A DNA stretch of 32,673 nucleotides, from assembly GCF_000382885.1 (NCBI RefSeq), contig NZ_CAVK010000203.1, positions 1 to 32,673 on the forward strand, in the 5' to 3' direction. The stretch comes from Sphingobium indicum BiD32. Its GTDB lineage: Bacteria > Pseudomonadota > Alphaproteobacteria > Sphingomonadales > Sphingomonadaceae. The position numbers and the translations under genes were made by a program. Each line of letters opens with the position of its first letter. The stretch's first letter is position 1. This document shows positions 15,887 through 23,229 of this stretch, piece by piece. The notes below the pieces were generated by a model. The model worked only from the letters and a program-made list of their open reading frames with translations, had not been told where the DNA came from and ran no database searches.

Positions 15887-16105
15887 ATGAGGCTTCGGGA
15901 GATTTTTGGGACGAATTTAAGGCGATTGCGACACGCCAGTGGGCTTTCGCAGGAGGAATTGGCGCATCGTGCCGGAATCAACCGAAACTATGTCGGCCTT
16001 CTCGAACGCGCAGCCAATTCGCCGACGCTCGACACGATTGAGCGACTCGCAGAAGAACTTGCCGTCGATCCCGTGCGATTTTTCGAAAAACCTGGCGGTC
16101 GTTGA
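15887..16105 (+). CDS. XRE-family repressor (possibly QseC-like)
   Basis: A 72-residue, single-domain helix-turn-helix protein (about residues 8-62) with the classic recognition region GLSQEELAHRAGINRNYVGLLER. Small XRE repressors of this kind control excision and transfer in related elements. In ICEMlSymR7A the XRE protein QseC controls the antiactivator gene qseM. Here a small DUF2285 gene lies 226 bp downstream in the same orientation, and palindromic sites sit between the two. No strong ribosome site precedes the ATG, so translation may be weak. The QseC assignment is inferred from context. Confidence 0.88.
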   Translation: MRLREIFGTNLRRLRHASGLSQEELAHRAGINRNYVGLLERAANSPTLDTIERLAEELAVDPVRFFEKPGGR

Positions 16106-16219
16106 ACGCAAACCCACCGCCATTCACCGAATCTCAGCAGCAATTTTACAATTTCTGAACTACAACAGGCAGATCATTGCCTCTGGGAAAGTTTTGTCCC
16201 GGCAATCTGGGCTCGGCAT

Positions 16220-16260
16220 TATCCCGTGCTGGGGATAGCGCACTGCCCGATTGGGGATAA
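16220..16260 (+). promoter_or_regulatory. Tandem CCC...GGGGATA palindromes upstream of the QseM-like gene
   Basis: TATCCC-GTGCTG-GGGATA (16220-16237) is an inverted repeat, and a second half-related site CCCGATTGGGGATAA (16246-16260) follows with GGGGATA copies 22 bp apart, about two helical turns. They lie upstream of the small DUF2285 gene and are likely binding sites for the neighbouring XRE protein. Confidence 0.5.
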
Positions 16261-16331
16261 GTTCACCCTGCTTCTCTGCGCACGTTGCTGGGGCGCAGTC
16301 ACTAAACAGGTTTTGCTACAAGGAGAGACCC

Positions 16332-16595
16332 ATGTCGGCTCCTGAGTTTGCCGATGAACCACCGCAGTCAGACCGATTGAGCGCTTATGATGAGCGCCAC
16401 CTTGTCACGTATCTTCGCCTGCTGGATGCCGAAAAGGACGAGGCATCATGGGAAGAGGTGGTTTCGATCATCTTCGCCATCGATCCTGCCAGTGAGCCGG
16501 ATCGCGCGCGAAGGGTCTATGATACCCATCTCGCCCGCGCCAGGTGGATGACGGAACACGGCTACAAACACCTGATGGTCCCGCGAACCCAATAA
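16332..16595 (+). CDS. Small DUF2285 protein (QseM-like antiactivator candidate)
   Basis: This 87-residue product ends in ARRVYDTHLARARWMTEHGYKHLM, which resembles the C-terminal half of DUF2285 proteins such as the one encoded at 16917-17504. In ICEMlSymR7A the small DUF2285 protein QseM binds and blocks the excision activator FseA (itself DUF6499-DUF2285) and TraR. Size, family and position just before an FseA-like locus support the same role here. AAGGAGAG precedes the ATG. The function is inferred; no TraR or LuxI-type gene is visible in the window. Confidence 0.75.
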   Translation: MSAPEFADEPPQSDRLSAYDERHLVTYLRLLDAEKDEASWEEVVSIIFAIDPASEPDRARRVYDTHLARARWMTEHGYKHLMVPRTQ

Positions 16596-16732
16596 AACTG
16601 GGCATTTAGCACCAATCTGGCGCAATCGATTGTGCCTTGCCGCGGGGGAGCCCGGAACTGACTCGAGCACTTCTCTCGTCACGGCTCCGACGTGATCGTT
16701 CGACTCCAAAAAAACCTCATAGGAGAGGTGCG

Positions 16733-16930
16733 ATGGAGAAGCCGCCCGACTGGCGTTCGGAGAATTACGCCAAAGCGTATGAAAACTATGACCGCACGGA
16801 TTTCGCGCAGGAATTCCTGCGCCGCAATCCTGAATACCGCGACCAATATGCTGAGGTCGTTGACGCTGCGCCACTCGCGCTGAGGCGTCTTGCCCGGCAC
16901 TGGGGGTTGGTCTTTCGCTGCGGACCCTGA
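16733..16930 (+). CDS. fseA: DUF6499 protein, N-terminal part of an FseA-like excision activator
   Basis: A 65-residue reading frame beginning MEKPPDWRSENYAKAY with the conserved FLRRNPEYRDQY, typical of the DUF6499 (transcriptional regulator-like) domain. The ribosome site AGGAGAGG is strong. The frame runs to TGA at 16928-16930, but DUF6499 homology continues in the +1 frame after ARHWGLVF. In ICEMlSymR7A two equivalent frames (msi172 and msi171) are joined by a programmed +1 frameshift to make FseA, which activates the excisionase gene rdfS. The predicted fusion here would be about 256 residues. Without the shift a short DUF6499 peptide is made. Confidence 0.85.
   Translation: MEKPPDWRSENYAKAYENYDRTDFAQEFLRRNPEYRDQYAEVVDAAPLALRRLARHWGLVFRCGP
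16910..16921 (+). promoter_or_regulatory. Candidate +1 programmed frameshift site
   Basis: The zero-frame codons are GTC TTT CGC TGC. Slipping the Phe codon from TTT (16913-16915) to TTC (16914-16916) moves the ribosome exactly into the downstream frame, which continues GCT GCG GAC. The tRNA-Phe anticodon GAA pairs better with TTC, which favours the shift. The joined sequence reads GLVF-AADPDLPA. Confidence 0.65.
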
Positions 16931-17504
16931 CCTCCCGGCCCACCATCTCCCGATCATCTGGCACCCATCTACAGCGGCCAGCGTCATCCTTTTGCGCCCG
17001 GCTCCTTTCCCTTGCGAAGGCTGCAGCCAAGCCGAAATTGTCGGGAGCATGAATATCGCGGCCCAGCACCGCGATGAGGAAGGGCGGCATCTCGTCCTAT
17101 CGACGGCTAAGCGCCGCCACCGCCTGAATATTTGTGGCGAGACAACAGAGACCGAACCGCTCGCCTATGTTCTTCCGGGCGACGCATTTTGGGAAACACG
17201 GAAGGCCGCCGTTTCCGATTTTCATGATCATTGCCGTCTCGGGCATGTGAAGAAGCGCCCGTTCTGCCTTGCGCCTGGTCCGTCAGAGCACTGGCGTCTG
17301 GTCCAATGGCTTCGGTTGCTCGATGCGCTGTCCGGCGGTGCAACCACACGCGAATTGGCCATCGAACTTATCGCCCGCGATGCCGGACGATATTCGGCCG
17401 CAGAATGGGACACGTCGAGCGAGCGCAAACGGATTGCTCGCTGGCAGCGACAGGCGCTCGCTATGCGCGACGGAGGCTATCTCGCCCTGTTGAGCGGCCA
17501 CTGA
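16917..17504 (+). CDS. fseA: DUF2285 protein, C-terminal part of an FseA-like excision activator
   Basis: The downstream frame, one base ahead of the DUF6499 frame, encodes 195 residues from the shift point. It starts AADPDLPAHHLPIIWHPS and ends in a DUF2285 domain (SEHWRLVQWLRLLDAL ... RKRIARWQRQALAMRDGGY). An ATG at 16890 has no ribosome site and would begin with nonconserved residues; an ATG at 17049 would start mid-protein. A lone DUF2285 product is possible but the fusion is more consistent. The next gene is an excisionase-like protein, which in the R7A system is what FseA activates. Confidence 0.82.
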   Translation, partial: AADPDLPAHHLPIIWHPSTAASVILLRPAPFPCEGCSQAEIVGSMNIAAQHRDEEGRHLVLSTAKRRHRLNICGETTETEPLAYVLPGDAFWETRKAAVSDFHDHCRLGHVKKRPFCLAPGPSEHWRLVQWLRLLDALSGGATTRELAIELIARDAGRYSAAEWDTSSERKRIARWQRQALAMRDGGYLALLSGH

Positions 17505-17507
17505 TCG

Positions 17508-17535
17508 GGACATTCGGCAGCCACGCCTTATGTCC
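17508..17535 (+). promoter_or_regulatory. Inverted repeat upstream of the rdfS-like gene
   Basis: GGACAT (17508-17513) and ATGTCC (17530-17535) are separated by 16 bp, about two helical turns centre to centre. They lie about 90 bp before the excisionase start and are a candidate activator site, perhaps for the FseA-like protein. Confidence 0.35.
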
Positions 17536-17622
17536 GTTCACCCAAGTCCCTGAAAATCTCAAATCTCGCCTCCTGCTCGCCGGGCCAACCCCTTGTGTCC
17601 GGCACTTCACAGGAGACGTTTC

Positions 17623-17874
17623 ATGGATGGAGATTTCGTCCCGGTATTCCCGCGCTATGTCAGGACGCCCGATGCTGCCGTGCATTTGGGTCTCTCAGCC
17701 CGCACGCTTGAAAAGCATCGTTGCTATGGGACGGGCCCGGCCTTTCACAAGCTCGGTCGGCGCATTGTCTACGCCATAGTCGATCTCGATGCCTGGGCGC
17801 AAAATGGTCGCCGCAATTCAACATCCGATCCCGGACAAGGCATTTGCCTGTCAGCACGACCGGTGCGCCGTTGA
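17623..17874 (+). CDS. rdfS: AlpA/RdfS-like excisionase (helix-turn-helix)
   Basis: An 83-residue product with a MerR-like winged helix-turn-helix (about 10-55: VRTPDAAVHLGLSARTLEKHR ... GPAFHKLGRRIVY), the fold of AlpA and other recombination directionality factors. Such proteins bend attachment-site DNA and push the integrase toward excision. The place right after an FseA-like locus matches ICEMlSymR7A rdfS. AGGAGACGTTTC precedes the ATG. It overlaps the repA-like start by one base (TGATG), so excision and replication genes are coupled. It could instead be only a repressor of repA. Confidence 0.8.
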   Translation: MDGDFVPVFPRYVRTPDAAVHLGLSARTLEKHRCYGTGPAFHKLGRRIVYAIVDLDAWAQNGRRNSTSDPGQGICLSARPVRR

Positions 17875-18740
17875 TGCGTTCGGTGAGCCCCCAACAACAG
17901 CTCGACCTGTTCTACTCGATGCCCGGTGACATTGCCGCGCGCGATGCTCAGGATCTGATGTCCTGGCCCTTCTTCAGCCTTGCCAAGTCGCGGCGCTCCG
18001 CACCGATCGACTTTGCGATGGGGGCCACATGGATTTCGGTCGAAGCCGTAGCCGAACACGGCATGGCGACCATCTGGGATGCCGACATTCTGATTTGGGC
18101 GGCGAGTCAGCTCGTTGAAGCGCGCGACGCAGGCCGCCCGACATCTCGGCACATCGCCGCCCGTCCACACGAGATTCTGACCTTCATCGGGCGCGGGACG
18201 GGCAAGGACCATTATGAGCGGCTGCGCGCAGCGCTCGACCGCCTGCAGTCGACGACCGTCGCCACGTCGATCCGCCAGCAGCACCAGCGCCGCCGTCACC
18301 GTTTCTCCTGGATCAACGAATGGCGGGAAACACTCGACGACCGTGGCCGCGCCGTTGGCATCGAGCTTATCCTGCCCGACTGGTTCTACGCAGGCGTGCT
18401 CGATCGCGGCCTGATCCTGACGATAGACCGCGCCTATTTTGCGCTGACAGGGGGCGTTGAGCGCTGGCTCTACCGTATCGTGCGCAAGCATGGTGGACAT
18501 CAGCGCGGTGGCTGGAGCTTCGACGTTCCGCACCTTCATCTCAAATCAGGTGCGCTTTCGCCGCTCAAGCAATTCGCATTCGAGCTGCGGACCATCGTCC
18601 GGCAGCAGTCTCTCCCGGGCTACCATCTGAGCCTTGAGCACAGCTTCGGCCGCGAGCGGCTGATCTTCAAACCCATCCCCGTCGACCCGTTCGTTGCCGC
18701 TGCCCGGCGCGTCGGTTTCCCTGTGGAGAAGTTGGCATGA
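17874..18740 (+). CDS. repA: Replication initiator protein A (RepA/RPA family)
   Basis: A 288-residue plasmid-type initiator of the RPA family (PF10134 type). Conserved stretches include QQQLDLFYSMPGDIAARD near the start, SWPFFSLAKSRR and LTGGVERWLYRIVRKHGG in the middle, and LPGYHLSLEH near the end. It should bind iterons to start replication of the excised circle. The ATG at 17874 overlaps the excisionase stop, so a long upstream extension is ignored. Iteron-like repeats and a DnaA box follow directly. No parA gene lies between it and the DUF2840 gene. Confidence 0.9.
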   Translation: MRSVSPQQQLDLFYSMPGDIAARDAQDLMSWPFFSLAKSRRSAPIDFAMGATWISVEAVAEHGMATIWDADILIWAASQLVEARDAGRPTSRHIAARPHEILTFIGRGTGKDHYERLRAALDRLQSTTVATSIRQQHQRRRHRFSWINEWRETLDDRGRAVGIELILPDWFYAGVLDRGLILTIDRAYFALTGGVERWLYRIVRKHGGHQRGGWSFDVPHLHLKSGALSPLKQFAFELRTIVRQQSLPGYHLSLEHSFGRERLIFKPIPVDPFVAAARRVGFPVEKLA

Positions 18741-18743
18741 CAT

Positions 18744-18825
18744 TCGGCCTATCAAAAACCGTCGGACTCGGCCCATCGGAAACCCGATCCTCGGCCTATC
18801 GAAAACCGGGACCATGCGGAAACCC
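18744..18825 (+). repeat. Iteron array behind repA (candidate oriV)
   Basis: Three 18-bp copies are seen: TCGGCCTATCAAAAACCG (18744-18761), TCGGCCCATCGGAAACCC (18768-18785) and TCGGCCTATCGAAAACCG (18791-18808), starting 24 and 23 bp apart. A partial fourth (CATGCGGAAACCC) lies near 18813-18825. The two-turn spacing and position right behind repA fit RepA-binding iterons. Confidence 0.75.
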
Positions 18826-18872
18826 GCAGAAATCTGAGGTAAATCGGCGCTCCTCTAACGATGCTAATAGAA

Positions 18873-18891
18873 AAGAATCCTTCGGATTCTT
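18873..18891 (+). terminator. Hairpin behind the iterons
   Basis: AAGAATCC-TTC-GGATTCTT is a perfect 8-bp stem with a 3-nt loop. A run of T follows ten bases later (18899-18904). It may end the repA transcript or be part of the origin. Confidence 0.5.
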
Positions 18892-18909
18892 GCTAACCCT
18901 TTTTCAGCC

Positions 18910-18918
18910 TGTGGATAA
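18910..18918 (-). promoter_or_regulatory. DnaA box
   Basis: TGTGGATAA is the exact complement of the consensus DnaA box TTATCCACA, 100 bp beyond the iterons. With the iterons it completes a typical iteron-type replication origin. Confidence 0.6.
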
Positions 18919-18987
18919 TCTCGGTGCAACGGGCCTGCTCAACGCCCGCGTCAAGCTTGTCGGGTTCGCGGTGGCAGGAGCGCGGCC

Positions 18988-19509
18988 ATGAGCGAGCCAA
19001 CTGCGCAGCGGCACAGCTCCTCGCACGCCATCAGGTCAGCAACAGCCAGCGCCCTGACCGAGGTCGAAGTGACCTGGATCGAGAAGCGCTACGAACAATG
19101 GATCCGCTTCGGTCGCATTGCGGCTGACACGATCATCAACCGCCGCACGCGCGTCATCGCCTTCCGTCCCGGCGCGGTCTTCGCTTTCGTGCGCTGGACC
19201 TCGAACGACTATGGCACCATCCATTCGTGCATCGACATCGTGACGGCAGTGGCACCGGGCGAGGCCTACACGACGTTGCCGTTTGTCCGTCCCGGCGCTG
19301 ACATTCTGCTGCACATCGAGGGCTGGCCCAAGGTCGCACAGGTGTTGCAGGCCATCGATGCGGTCGAATCCGCCGGTGTTGATCCGTGCGACGCATCGCC
19401 CGATCACTGGCGCCACGTCGGCAACCGGCTGAATGCCGGAATGCCGTTCAGGGCTTACACAGCGGAGCGGCACGCGGCCTGGGTCCGGCGCAAGGCGCTC
19501 GAAGCATGA
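18988..19509 (+). CDS. DUF2840 protein
   Basis: A 173-residue DUF2840 family protein. Family-like stretches include EKRYEQWIRFGR, FRPGAVFAFVRW and PFVRPGADILLHIEGWPKV. DUF2840 genes sit between the replication and traF genes in many alphaproteobacterial conjugative elements, but the function is unknown. AGGAGCGCGGCC precedes the ATG. Its stop overlaps the traF start by 4 nt (ATGA), making it the first gene of a run that continues with traF and the second DUF736 gene. Confidence 0.88.
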   Translation: MSEPTAQRHSSSHAIRSATASALTEVEVTWIEKRYEQWIRFGRIAADTIINRRTRVIAFRPGAVFAFVRWTSNDYGTIHSCIDIVTAVAPGEAYTTLPFVRPGADILLHIEGWPKVAQVLQAIDAVESAGVDPCDASPDHWRHVGNRLNAGMPFRAYTAERHAAWVRRKALEA

Positions 19510-20099
19510 GCCGCCGCCGCTATGTTCGCGCCACGATACTGTGGGCAGGCTTGTTCAGCGCCGGGTTCTCAGCAGTCGCCATGCTTTCGCCGCGACCGCG
19601 ACTGATGTGGAACGCGAGCGCCAGTGCGCCCGTCGGCCTCTATCGCCTCGAGGTCGATAAACGCCCAAGGCTCGGCGAACTGGTCGCCATTGCGCCGCCG
19701 ACTGCGACCGCGCGGATGATGGCCGATCGCCACTATCTGCCGATCGGCGTACCGCTCATGAAACATGTCGCGGCTTTGCCCGGGCAATGGGTGTGCCGCG
19801 CCGGCGCTGTCGTCTCGGTGGACGGCCACCGCATCGCCACAGCCAAATCGCACGACAGAATGGGTCGGCCTTTGCCAAGCTGGCAGGGCTGTCACCGTGT
19901 TCGGACAGACGAATTGTTCCTGTTGAACCCGGCGCCCGACAGCCTTGATGGGCGCTATTTCGGCGCTCTGCCCGCAGCCGGTCTTATCGGCACGGCACAC
20001 CCCATCCTTACCCGTGATGCACCTGACCAGCCCCTGCGCTGGCGCGGCTTTGGTGCGTCCGCCGCTTCCCCAACCACCAACCAGGAGCACAAACCATGA
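19506..20099 (+). CDS. traF: TraF-type signal peptidase (S26 family)
   Basis: A 197-residue protein with an N-terminal membrane helix (about 7-28) and a periplasmic S26C protease domain. The nucleophile serine is in NASASAPVGLY (about 36-46) and the base lysine in LMKHVAALPG (near 80). In RP4-type systems TraF trims and cyclises the TrbC pilin, which fits the trbC gene here. The ATG at 19506 overlaps the DUF2840 stop. Its own stop overlaps the next gene, so these three are translated as a unit. Confidence 0.9.
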   Translation: MSRRRYVRATILWAGLFSAGFSAVAMLSPRPRLMWNASASAPVGLYRLEVDKRPRLGELVAIAPPTATARMMADRHYLPIGVPLMKHVAALPGQWVCRAGAVVSVDGHRIATAKSHDRMGRPLPSWQGCHRVRTDELFLLNPAPDSLDGRYFGALPAAGLIGTAHPILTRDAPDQPLRWRGFGASAASPTTNQEHKP

Positions 20100-20428
20100 T
20101 GATCGGCGTCTTTCATTCCGCGCAGGACAGTTTCACGGGGCAAATCCGGACCCTCATGCTCGATGCTGTCGTGACACTCGTCCCGGCTCCATCGAACGAC
20201 AGCGACAATGCACCCGACTGGCGCGTGCTGCTCGGCGATGCCGAAACCGGCACTGAAATTGGTGCTGGCTGGAACCGCACAGGCGAGCGCGCCGGTGCCT
20301 TTGTCGCGGTGCAGATCGACGACCCGTCCTTTGCCTATCCCCTGCGCGCCAACCTGCTTCGATCCATGTCCCGTGACGACGAGCATCACCTGCTCTGGTC
20401 GCGTCCGACCAATCGCGATCGGAAATAG
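20096..20428 (+). CDS. DUF736 protein (second copy)
   Basis: A 110-residue DUF736 protein starting MMIGVFHSAQDSFTGQIRTL and ending HHLLWSRPTNRDRK. It is clearly related to the product of 15476-15793 but diverged, including an insert (PAPSNDSDNAPDW). It overlaps traF by 4 nt, and AGGAGCAC precedes the start. It occupies the place of small genes near traF and rlxS in ICEMlSymR7A that are needed for transfer, but equivalence cannot be shown here. Confidence 0.88.
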   Translation: MMIGVFHSAQDSFTGQIRTLMLDAVVTLVPAPSNDSDNAPDWRVLLGDAETGTEIGAGWNRTGERAGAFVAVQIDDPSFAYPLRANLLRSMSRDDEHHLLWSRPTNRDRK

Positions 20429-20431
20429 GCC

Positions 20432-21205
20432 ATGACCGTTGCTTCGCTCCGCCGTCGCAGGTGTTCCGTAGTTCGGATTGCCGTTCGGCTGCGCCTTCAC
20501 CTTCTTCTTCCCGGCACTTGTTTCGCTCTCGGCTTGGCAGCGGCGACTTCTCCGGTTGCCGCAGTTGCGACGGTGCCTGACCAGTTTGCAGCGCATCCCT
20601 ATGCGCCGCATGTCGCAGAGGCATCGCAGCGCTTCGGCATTCCCGAGCTCTGGATATGGGCGGTGATGCGGGTGGAAAGTCGCGGCAACTCGCGTGCGGT
20701 TTCGCCTGCAGGAGCCATAGGGCTGATGCAGATTATGCCCGGCACTTGGTCTATGCTGAGCGCGCGGCATGGCCTTGGCTCTGACCCGTTCGATGTGCGT
20801 GCGAACATCCTTGGAGGTGCGGCCTATCTGCGCGCCATGTGGGATCGGTATCGCAATGTCAGCTTGATGCTGGCGGCCTACAATGCGGGACCAGGCCGTG
20901 CCGATGACTATGCTGCCGGTCGTCGCAGTCTTCCTGCAGAAACCGTCAACTACGTCGCCCAGATCGCGCCAAGTCTTGGAATGGTCAGCATCGCTTCGCC
21001 TGCTGCCATGCCACCTGCCAATGCTCATCCCTGGCGTCAGGCTACATTGTTCACACGGCGCGGCGATGGAGAAGCGAGCAGCACTGACGGTGCTGCCGAT
21101 GTGCAGCCACAGCGCACCCAGCTTGCGTCGCCGTCGGCCTCTTTGCCGTTATCGAGCCCTGCGCCGCACCCCCTGTTTGTGTCGCTTTCACCGCGAAATC
21201 CGTGA
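20432..21205 (+). CDS. Lytic transglycosylase (VirB1/TrbN-like)
   Basis: A 257-residue exported transglycosylase that opens peptidoglycan for the transfer channel. A basic N-terminus and hydrophobic segment (about 20-48) form the leader. The catalytic Glu82 is in MRVESRGN, followed by SPAGAIGLMQIMPGTW and AAYNAGPG, all hallmarks of the SLT fold. A low-complexity Pro/Ser tail (about 195-250) may tether it. The ATG lies three bases after the DUF736 stop, in the same operon. Confidence 0.9.
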   Translation: MTVASLRRRRCSVVRIAVRLRLHLLLPGTCFALGLAAATSPVAAVATVPDQFAAHPYAPHVAEASQRFGIPELWIWAVMRVESRGNSRAVSPAGAIGLMQIMPGTWSMLSARHGLGSDPFDVRANILGGAAYLRAMWDRYRNVSLMLAAYNAGPGRADDYAAGRRSLPAETVNYVAQIAPSLGMVSIASPAAMPPANAHPWRQATLFTRRGDGEASSTDGAADVQPQRTQLASPSASLPLSSPAPHPLFVSLSPRNP

Positions 21206-21440
21206 TGGGTTACACCAGTGCATCTCTGACGGTTCGAGCGTCGTGTCGGAAAGGTACGGTGGGGAGGCATGTGTTTGAGCGAGAGGGCAATTTTGGAGGG
21301 CAAGATAAAAGGAGTGCCAGCACCTGGCCCTCATGTGGTTGTTGTAGCGCGATAATTTCGTATGGCACCGGACATGACCGGCCATACAATGCTTCCCACG
21401 CGCCCGGAAATCTGCCGCGCAATCGTATGGCACCTTCAAA
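21206..21440 (+). other. Candidate origin of transfer (oriT) region
   Basis: No gene is seen in this 235-bp gap before the relaxase gene. It holds a 12-bp direct repeat TCGTATGGCACC (21358-21369 and 21423-21434). An imperfect hairpin at 21361-21386 pairs TATGG and CCGG with CCGGCCATA, and a small stem GCCAG-CAC-CTGGC lies at 21316-21328. Repeats beside a relaxase gene are typical of oriT. The nick site cannot be assigned. Confidence 0.5.
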
Positions 21441-23195
21441 ATGAGCCGCGACGACAATGAATTTCGGGTGCGGCCGGGAAGAAGCAGGGACAGCGGTGCA
21501 GCCTCTGGGCGGCGGAGCCAGAAGCTGGCGGCTCAGGTCCAGCGTGCCGCCAACAAGGCGGGCCATGCGGGTTCACGGCGAGCGGGTCTGAAACGCGGCA
21601 GTGGCAGCGGCAAAGCCGCGCGCGGGCGTCGGACGGTTGCCGCGATGCGCCGCACACCTGGCCAACGCCGCGTTACTGTTATGGCGCGCATCGCTCGCCA
21701 TAAAGGTGCGCAGTACCGCGCCGCACCACTGGCAAAGCACATCACCTATCTTGAGCGTGACGGCGTGTCCCGCGACGGGCGCGATGCCTCGATGTTCGAT
21801 GCCCAGACCGACAGGGCTGATCGGGATGCCTTTGCAGGGCGTTGCGAAGATGACCGGCACCACTTTCGTTTCATCGTCTCGCCCGAAGATGCCGGGGACA
21901 TGGAAGACCTGCGCAGCTTCACCCGCGAATTGATGGCCGACGCGGCCAAGGATCTGGGCACCGAACTGGACTGGGTCGCCGTTGACCATTGGAACACCGA
22001 CAATCCGCACATCCATGTGCTGGTGCGCGGCGTTGCCAGTGACGGCACCGATCTTGTCATTGACCGGGGCTATATCAGCGAAGGTCTGCGGTTCCGGGCG
22101 GAAGAGCGGGTGACGCTCGAACTGGGGCCGCGCACCGAGTTGGACATCCGCACCGCACTCGAACGCGAGGTCGATGCCGAGCGCTGGACCAGTCTTGACC
22201 GGCAGCTTGAACGCTTGGGTCAGGACGCGGCCGGTCTGATCGACCTGCGCCCCGGCGGCGACGCCGATCCCGAAATGCGCCGGCTGCTGTTGGGCCGCGC
22301 CGCCAAGCTGGAACAGCTGGGGCTGGCGGCGCGCGAAGGGCCTGCGGTGTGGGCTCTGGAGCCCGGTGCCGAAAACACATTGCGCGATCTTTCGGTGCGC
22401 AACGACATCATCAAGACGATGCACAATGCCATGAGCCGCGACGGCGGGCGGTTTGATGTATCGGCATTGGCCTTGCATCAGGACGTTCCAAGCGAACCGG
22501 TCATCGGACGCCTGGTCGAACGTGGCCTCCAAGATGAACTGACGGGCAGCGCCTATGCCATCGTCGACGGTGTCGACGGCCGCACGCACCATCTGCGGTT
22601 CAATGACATGGAGATGACCGGCGACGCCAAAGCCGGATCGATCGTCGAATTGCGCTCTTGGGAGGATGCCAAAGGGCATGACCGCCTTTCGCTTGCCACG
22701 CGATCAGACATACCCCTCGAGGCACAGATCAAAGCACCTGGCGCGACGTGGCTTGATCGCCAGCTTGTTGCCCGCGATCCCGTAGCAACGGGCAATGGTT
22801 TCGGGCGCGAGGTGCGCGATGCGTTGGATGCCCGCGCCAGCCATCTCGAAACGCAAGGGCTTGCCCGCCGGCAGGGCCAGCGGGTCATCCTTGCTCAGGA
22901 TCTCGTCGGGACGCTGAAGAATCAGGAACTGACGGCCGCCACGCAGGCCATCGCCGCGCGCACGGGACTTGAGCACAAACCGTCGGGCGCAGGCGACTAT
23001 GTCAGCGGCATCTACCGGGAGCGGGTGACGCTTTCGACGGGCCGCTTCGCGATGATCGACGAAGGGCTGGGCTTTCAGCTCGTGCCCTGGCGCCCGGCGC
23101 TCGATCAGCACCTCGGCCAGCACATCACCGGCACCATGTCGCCGGGCGGTACTGTCGACTGGGCCTTGGGCCGCGGACGCGGGATCAGCCTGTGA
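21441..23195 (+). CDS. rlxS: Conjugative relaxase with DUF3363 domain (RlxS-like)
   Basis: A 584-residue relaxase that nicks oriT and pilots the strand into the recipient. A basic, low-complexity start (about 1-75) precedes the VirD2-like nuclease domain. Tyr103 in HITYLERDGVS is the likely nucleophile, and the metal-binding histidines are in DDRHHFRF (140-141) and HWNTDNPHIHVLV (183, 190, 192). The C-terminal half (about 240-580) is the DUF3363 domain of RlxS-type relaxases. No strong ribosome site precedes the ATG. It is followed 34 bp later by traG. Confidence 0.9.
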   Translation: MSRDDNEFRVRPGRSRDSGAASGRRSQKLAAQVQRAANKAGHAGSRRAGLKRGSGSGKAARGRRTVAAMRRTPGQRRVTVMARIARHKGAQYRAAPLAKHITYLERDGVSRDGRDASMFDAQTDRADRDAFAGRCEDDRHHFRFIVSPEDAGDMEDLRSFTRELMADAAKDLGTELDWVAVDHWNTDNPHIHVLVRGVASDGTDLVIDRGYISEGLRFRAEERVTLELGPRTELDIRTALEREVDAERWTSLDRQLERLGQDAAGLIDLRPGGDADPEMRRLLLGRAAKLEQLGLAAREGPAVWALEPGAENTLRDLSVRNDIIKTMHNAMSRDGGRFDVSALALHQDVPSEPVIGRLVERGLQDELTGSAYAIVDGVDGRTHHLRFNDMEMTGDAKAGSIVELRSWEDAKGHDRLSLATRSDIPLEAQIKAPGATWLDRQLVARDPVATGNGFGREVRDALDARASHLETQGLARRQGQRVILAQDLVGTLKNQELTAATQAIAARTGLEHKPSGAGDYVSGIYRERVTLSTGRFAMIDEGLGFQLVPWRPALDQHLGQHITGTMSPGGTVDWALGRGRGISL

Positions 23196-23229
23196 CCCTC
23201 ATTTACCCCCTCATCAGGAGTAACTTTCA

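Noticed and set aside
21202..21444. An 80-codon plus-strand frame before the relaxase gene
   Set aside because: It covers the repeat-rich oriT candidate, has no ribosome site and no similarity.
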